Positions 62,113-64,000 of a DNA stretch of 64,000 nucleotides are shown here, piece after piece. This DNA comes from CAIKLP01 sp965279595 (GTDB lineage: Bacteria > Bacteroidota > Bacteroidia > Sphingobacteriales > Sphingobacteriaceae), in contig OZ257246.1 in the NCBI GenBank assembly GCA_965279595.1, positions 1,426,001-1,490,000 of the forward strand. Reading direction: 5' to 3'. Below the pieces are notes generated by a model. It was not told the origin of the DNA. It did no database searches and worked only from the letters and a program-made list of their open reading frames with translations. Positions within the stretch are counted from its first letter, which is position 1. Every line of letters starts with the position of its first letter. A program made the translations under genes and the position numbers.

Positions 62113-64000
62113 ATGAAGAAAATTAAAACAATTATTACTATCCTAGTAATAATAATCAATGTGATTGGTAATCAATCATTTGCGCAATCTACTACCAAAG
62201 GTAAAATAATTGGTAAAGTGATCGATAAAACAAACAATGAGCCTTTAATTGGTTTAATTGTGTTGGTTGAAGGAACTACAATTGGTGTTCAAACCAATTT
62301 TGATGGACAATATGAAATCTCTAATATCGCTCCAGGTACATATAAATTAATATTTAAGTATGTTTCTTACAATACTAAAGCGATTGATGGAGTAGTAGTT
62401 GTTGCTGGCAAAACAGTCAACATGAATGTTGCTATGGAAGAAAATGCTAAATCTGTACAAGAAGTTGTTATTACTTCATCTTATAAAAAAGAAAGCATTG
62501 GATCTTTATACACCATTCAAAAAAACAACATCGCAATTTCTGATGGTATTTCTTCAGATATTATCAAAAGATCACCAGATAGAAGCACCAGTGATGTTTT
62601 GAAAAGAGTAAGTGGAGCAAGTATTCAAGACAACAAGTTTGTAATTATAAGAGGCTTAACAGATAGATACAATGTGGCTATGATTAATGGATCTCCATTA
62701 CCAAGTACTGAGCCAGATAGAAGAGCTTTTTCATTTGACATTTTCCCGTCAAATTTATTAGATAATTTAACTATTACTAAAGCTGCAACGCCTGAATTAC
62801 CTGGTGATTTCGCGGGTGGTGTCATTCAATTAAATACTAAAGATTTTCCAGAAGAAACATTTTTTAGTGCAACTATTGGTTCAAATTTCAATACAATATC
62901 TACTGGTAAAAACTTCTATAAAAACTCTACAACTGGAAAGTATGATTATTTAGGAGTAGATGATGGAACTAGAAATTTTATAGATGGATTACCTGATAAA
63001 GCAAACTATCCGACCAATTCAAGGAAAGTTGCTGCATTAACAAAAACAGTTAAAAATGATTGGGGTAATGAAATGGTAAATGGTGCTGCACCAGGAAGTT
63101 CATTCCAAATATTGTATGGTTCTAAAAGAAAAATTGCTGGAAGAGATGCTGGATTAATAACAGGTATTACCTATAACAACACAGATCGTTTTAATAGAAT
63201 AGAGCGTCAAGATTTTGATGCAGATGGAAAAAGATTTGAATACAAAGACGATAATTATAAAAATATAGTTTTTTGGGGAGCATTAGCTAATGCTTCATAC
63301 CAATTAAGTAAAACTTCAAAAATTTCATTTAAAAATATTTTCAGTTTGAACACTGAAAATAATACAATTCTTAGAAATGGTAATGATTTAGAATCATTAA
63401 GACCTGATACTTTTTTAGTGAAAGGTTATTCATATGAATACACTAGCAAAAAATTATTTTCTTCTCAATTGAATTTTGAAAAACAGTTTACTTCAAATGT
63501 AAAATGGAGAACAACTGTAGGTTATAGTAGAGTTTCAAGAGATGAACCAAATTCAAGAACATTGGCTTATACAAAATCAATTCAAACTCCTGATAATCCT
63601 TACTTAGCCCAAATTAATTTTACACCTGATAAAAACGCTAGAAAGTTTTATTCAGCTTTAAATGAAAACAATTACTCAGTTTCAACTGATTTAAATATTC
63701 CATTTAACTTTTTAAAAGAGAAAAGTGCGATAAAAATTGGAGTGGCTACGCAAACTCGTTCAAGAGAATTTGAATCTAGGTTTTTAGCGTATAAGCAGAT
63801 AGGATTTTTTGTTCCAGATTCTATCAAAGCTTTAGACCCAGCACATATTTTTGATGCAAGCAATATACCTGATACTACTGGTGGACAAATGAATGGATTT
63901 TTATTAGAAGATATTTCTAATGCTACTGCTGCTTATCAAGCTACAAATAACTTACATTCCGCTTTTATCATGTTAGATAATAAACTGACTAAGAAAATTA
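62113..64000 (+). CDS. TonB-dependent outer membrane receptor with carboxypeptidase-regulatory-like domain, N-terminal part
   Basis: The gene runs off the right edge; about 629 codons are present without a stop. A signal peptide (about 1-26, ending QSFAQ) is followed by a carboxypeptidase-regulatory-like domain (about 30-115, GKVIDKTNNEPLIGLIVLVE), then a plug with SPDRSTSDVLKRVSGASIQD, FVIIRGLTDRYNVAMINGSP and the strand GDFAGGVIQLNTKDFPE, and the first barrel strands. It is not SusC-like (no SusD and different plug signature). The ligand is unknown; the upstream repeats raise the possibility of regulation by a PhoB-like response regulator. Confidence 0.85.
   Translation, partial: MKKIKTIITILVIIINVIGNQSFAQSTTKGKIIGKVIDKTNNEPLIGLIVLVEGTTIGVQTNFDGQYEISNIAPGTYKLIFKYVSYNTKAIDGVVVVAGKTVNMNVAMEENAKSVQEVVITSSYKKESIGSLYTIQKNNIAISDGISSDIIKRSPDRSTSDVLKRVSGASIQDNKFVIIRGLTDRYNVAMINGSPLPSTEPDRRAFSFDIFPSNLLDNLTITKAATPELPGDFAGGVIQLNTKDFPEETFFSATIGSNFNTISTGKNFYKNSTTGKYDYLGVDDGTRNFIDGLPDKANYPTNSRKVAALTKTVKNDWGNEMVNGAAPGSSFQILYGSKRKIAGRDAGLITGITYNNTDRFNRIERQDFDADGKRFEYKDDNYKNIVFWGALANASYQLSKTSKISFKNIFSLNTENNTILRNGNDLESLRPDTFLVKGYSYEYTSKKLFSSQLNFEKQFTSNVKWRTTVGYSRVSRDEPNSRTLAYTKSIQTPDNPYLAQINFTPDKNARKFYSALNENNYSVSTDLNIPFNFLKEKSAIKIGVATQTRSREFESRFLAYKQIGFFVPDSIKALDPAHIFDASNIPDTTGGQMNGFLLEDISNATAAYQATNNLHSAFIMLDNKLTKKI

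Overview
The window is a strongly AT-rich chromosomal segment of a Bacteroidota (Bacteroidetes) bacterium. The phylum is supported by a SusC/SusD pair, three secreted proteins with type IX secretion (T9SS) C-terminal sorting domains, a gldA-gldF-gldG cluster, a transketolase split into two genes, and many promoters of the phylum's -33 TTG / -7 TAnnTTTG type. The genus cannot be named from the sequence; a Chitinophagales- or Sphingobacteria-like member is a guess.

Layout. 0-2.7 kb: a truncated class III aminotransferase, CorA, and an ECF sigma / putative anti-sigma / Spy-like operon. 2.7-7.4 kb: a four-gene operon in which two tandem secreted von Willebrand factor A (vWA) proteins sit between the two transketolase halves. 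7.5-11.2 kb: peroxiredoxin, M23 peptidase, FAH-family hydrolase and a secreted cupredoxin. 11.3-17.7 kb: Kup potassium transporter, amino acid permease, PAP2 phosphatase and a GT39-like glycosyltransferase. 17.7-39.9 kb: a large starch/maltodextrin utilisation locus. 40-46.7 kb: GT2, M3 peptidase, UbiA-like prenyltransferase, EngB GTPase, small unknowns and glycyl-tRNA synthetase. 46.8-52.6 kb: gldA-gldF-gldG, a DUF4340 protein and dnaN. 52.6-53 kb: the only gene-free stretch over 300 bp, filled by a three-unit direct repeat. 53-62 kb: a zinc-dependent phospholipase C-like protein, rpsT, radC, two unknown envelope proteins, pheT, a ZapB-like protein, zapA, rny and an Mpo1-like protein. 62.1 kb to the end: a truncated TonB-dependent receptor.

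How the starch locus should work. A T9SS-exported multidomain amylase and a T9SS-exported protein with four starch-binding-like domains attack and hold starch outside the cell. SusC/SusD and two accessory secreted proteins take up the oligosaccharides. Three signal-peptide-bearing GH13 enzymes trim them in the periplasm. An MFS carrier moves maltose or maltodextrin inward. A GH65 maltose phosphorylase, beta-phosphoglucomutase and a BadF-family sugar kinase deliver glucose 6-phosphate. A Nudix-like NrtR/AraR-type regulator with a degenerate Nudix box opens the locus. Matching 21-bp palindromes lie in its own divergent promoter and twice in the distant amylase/binding-protein promoter region, which suggests one regulon.

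The most unusual items are the vWA genes nested between the transketolase halves, the Nudix-regulator operator set, a compact two-stem RNA fold between zapA and rny, 11-bp-phased direct repeats before the last TonB receptor, a near-perfect palindrome upstream of dnaN, the triple repeat after dnaN, and a set of promoters whose -7 box ends only 3-6 nt before the start codon. All calls come from reading the sequence; no database search was run.
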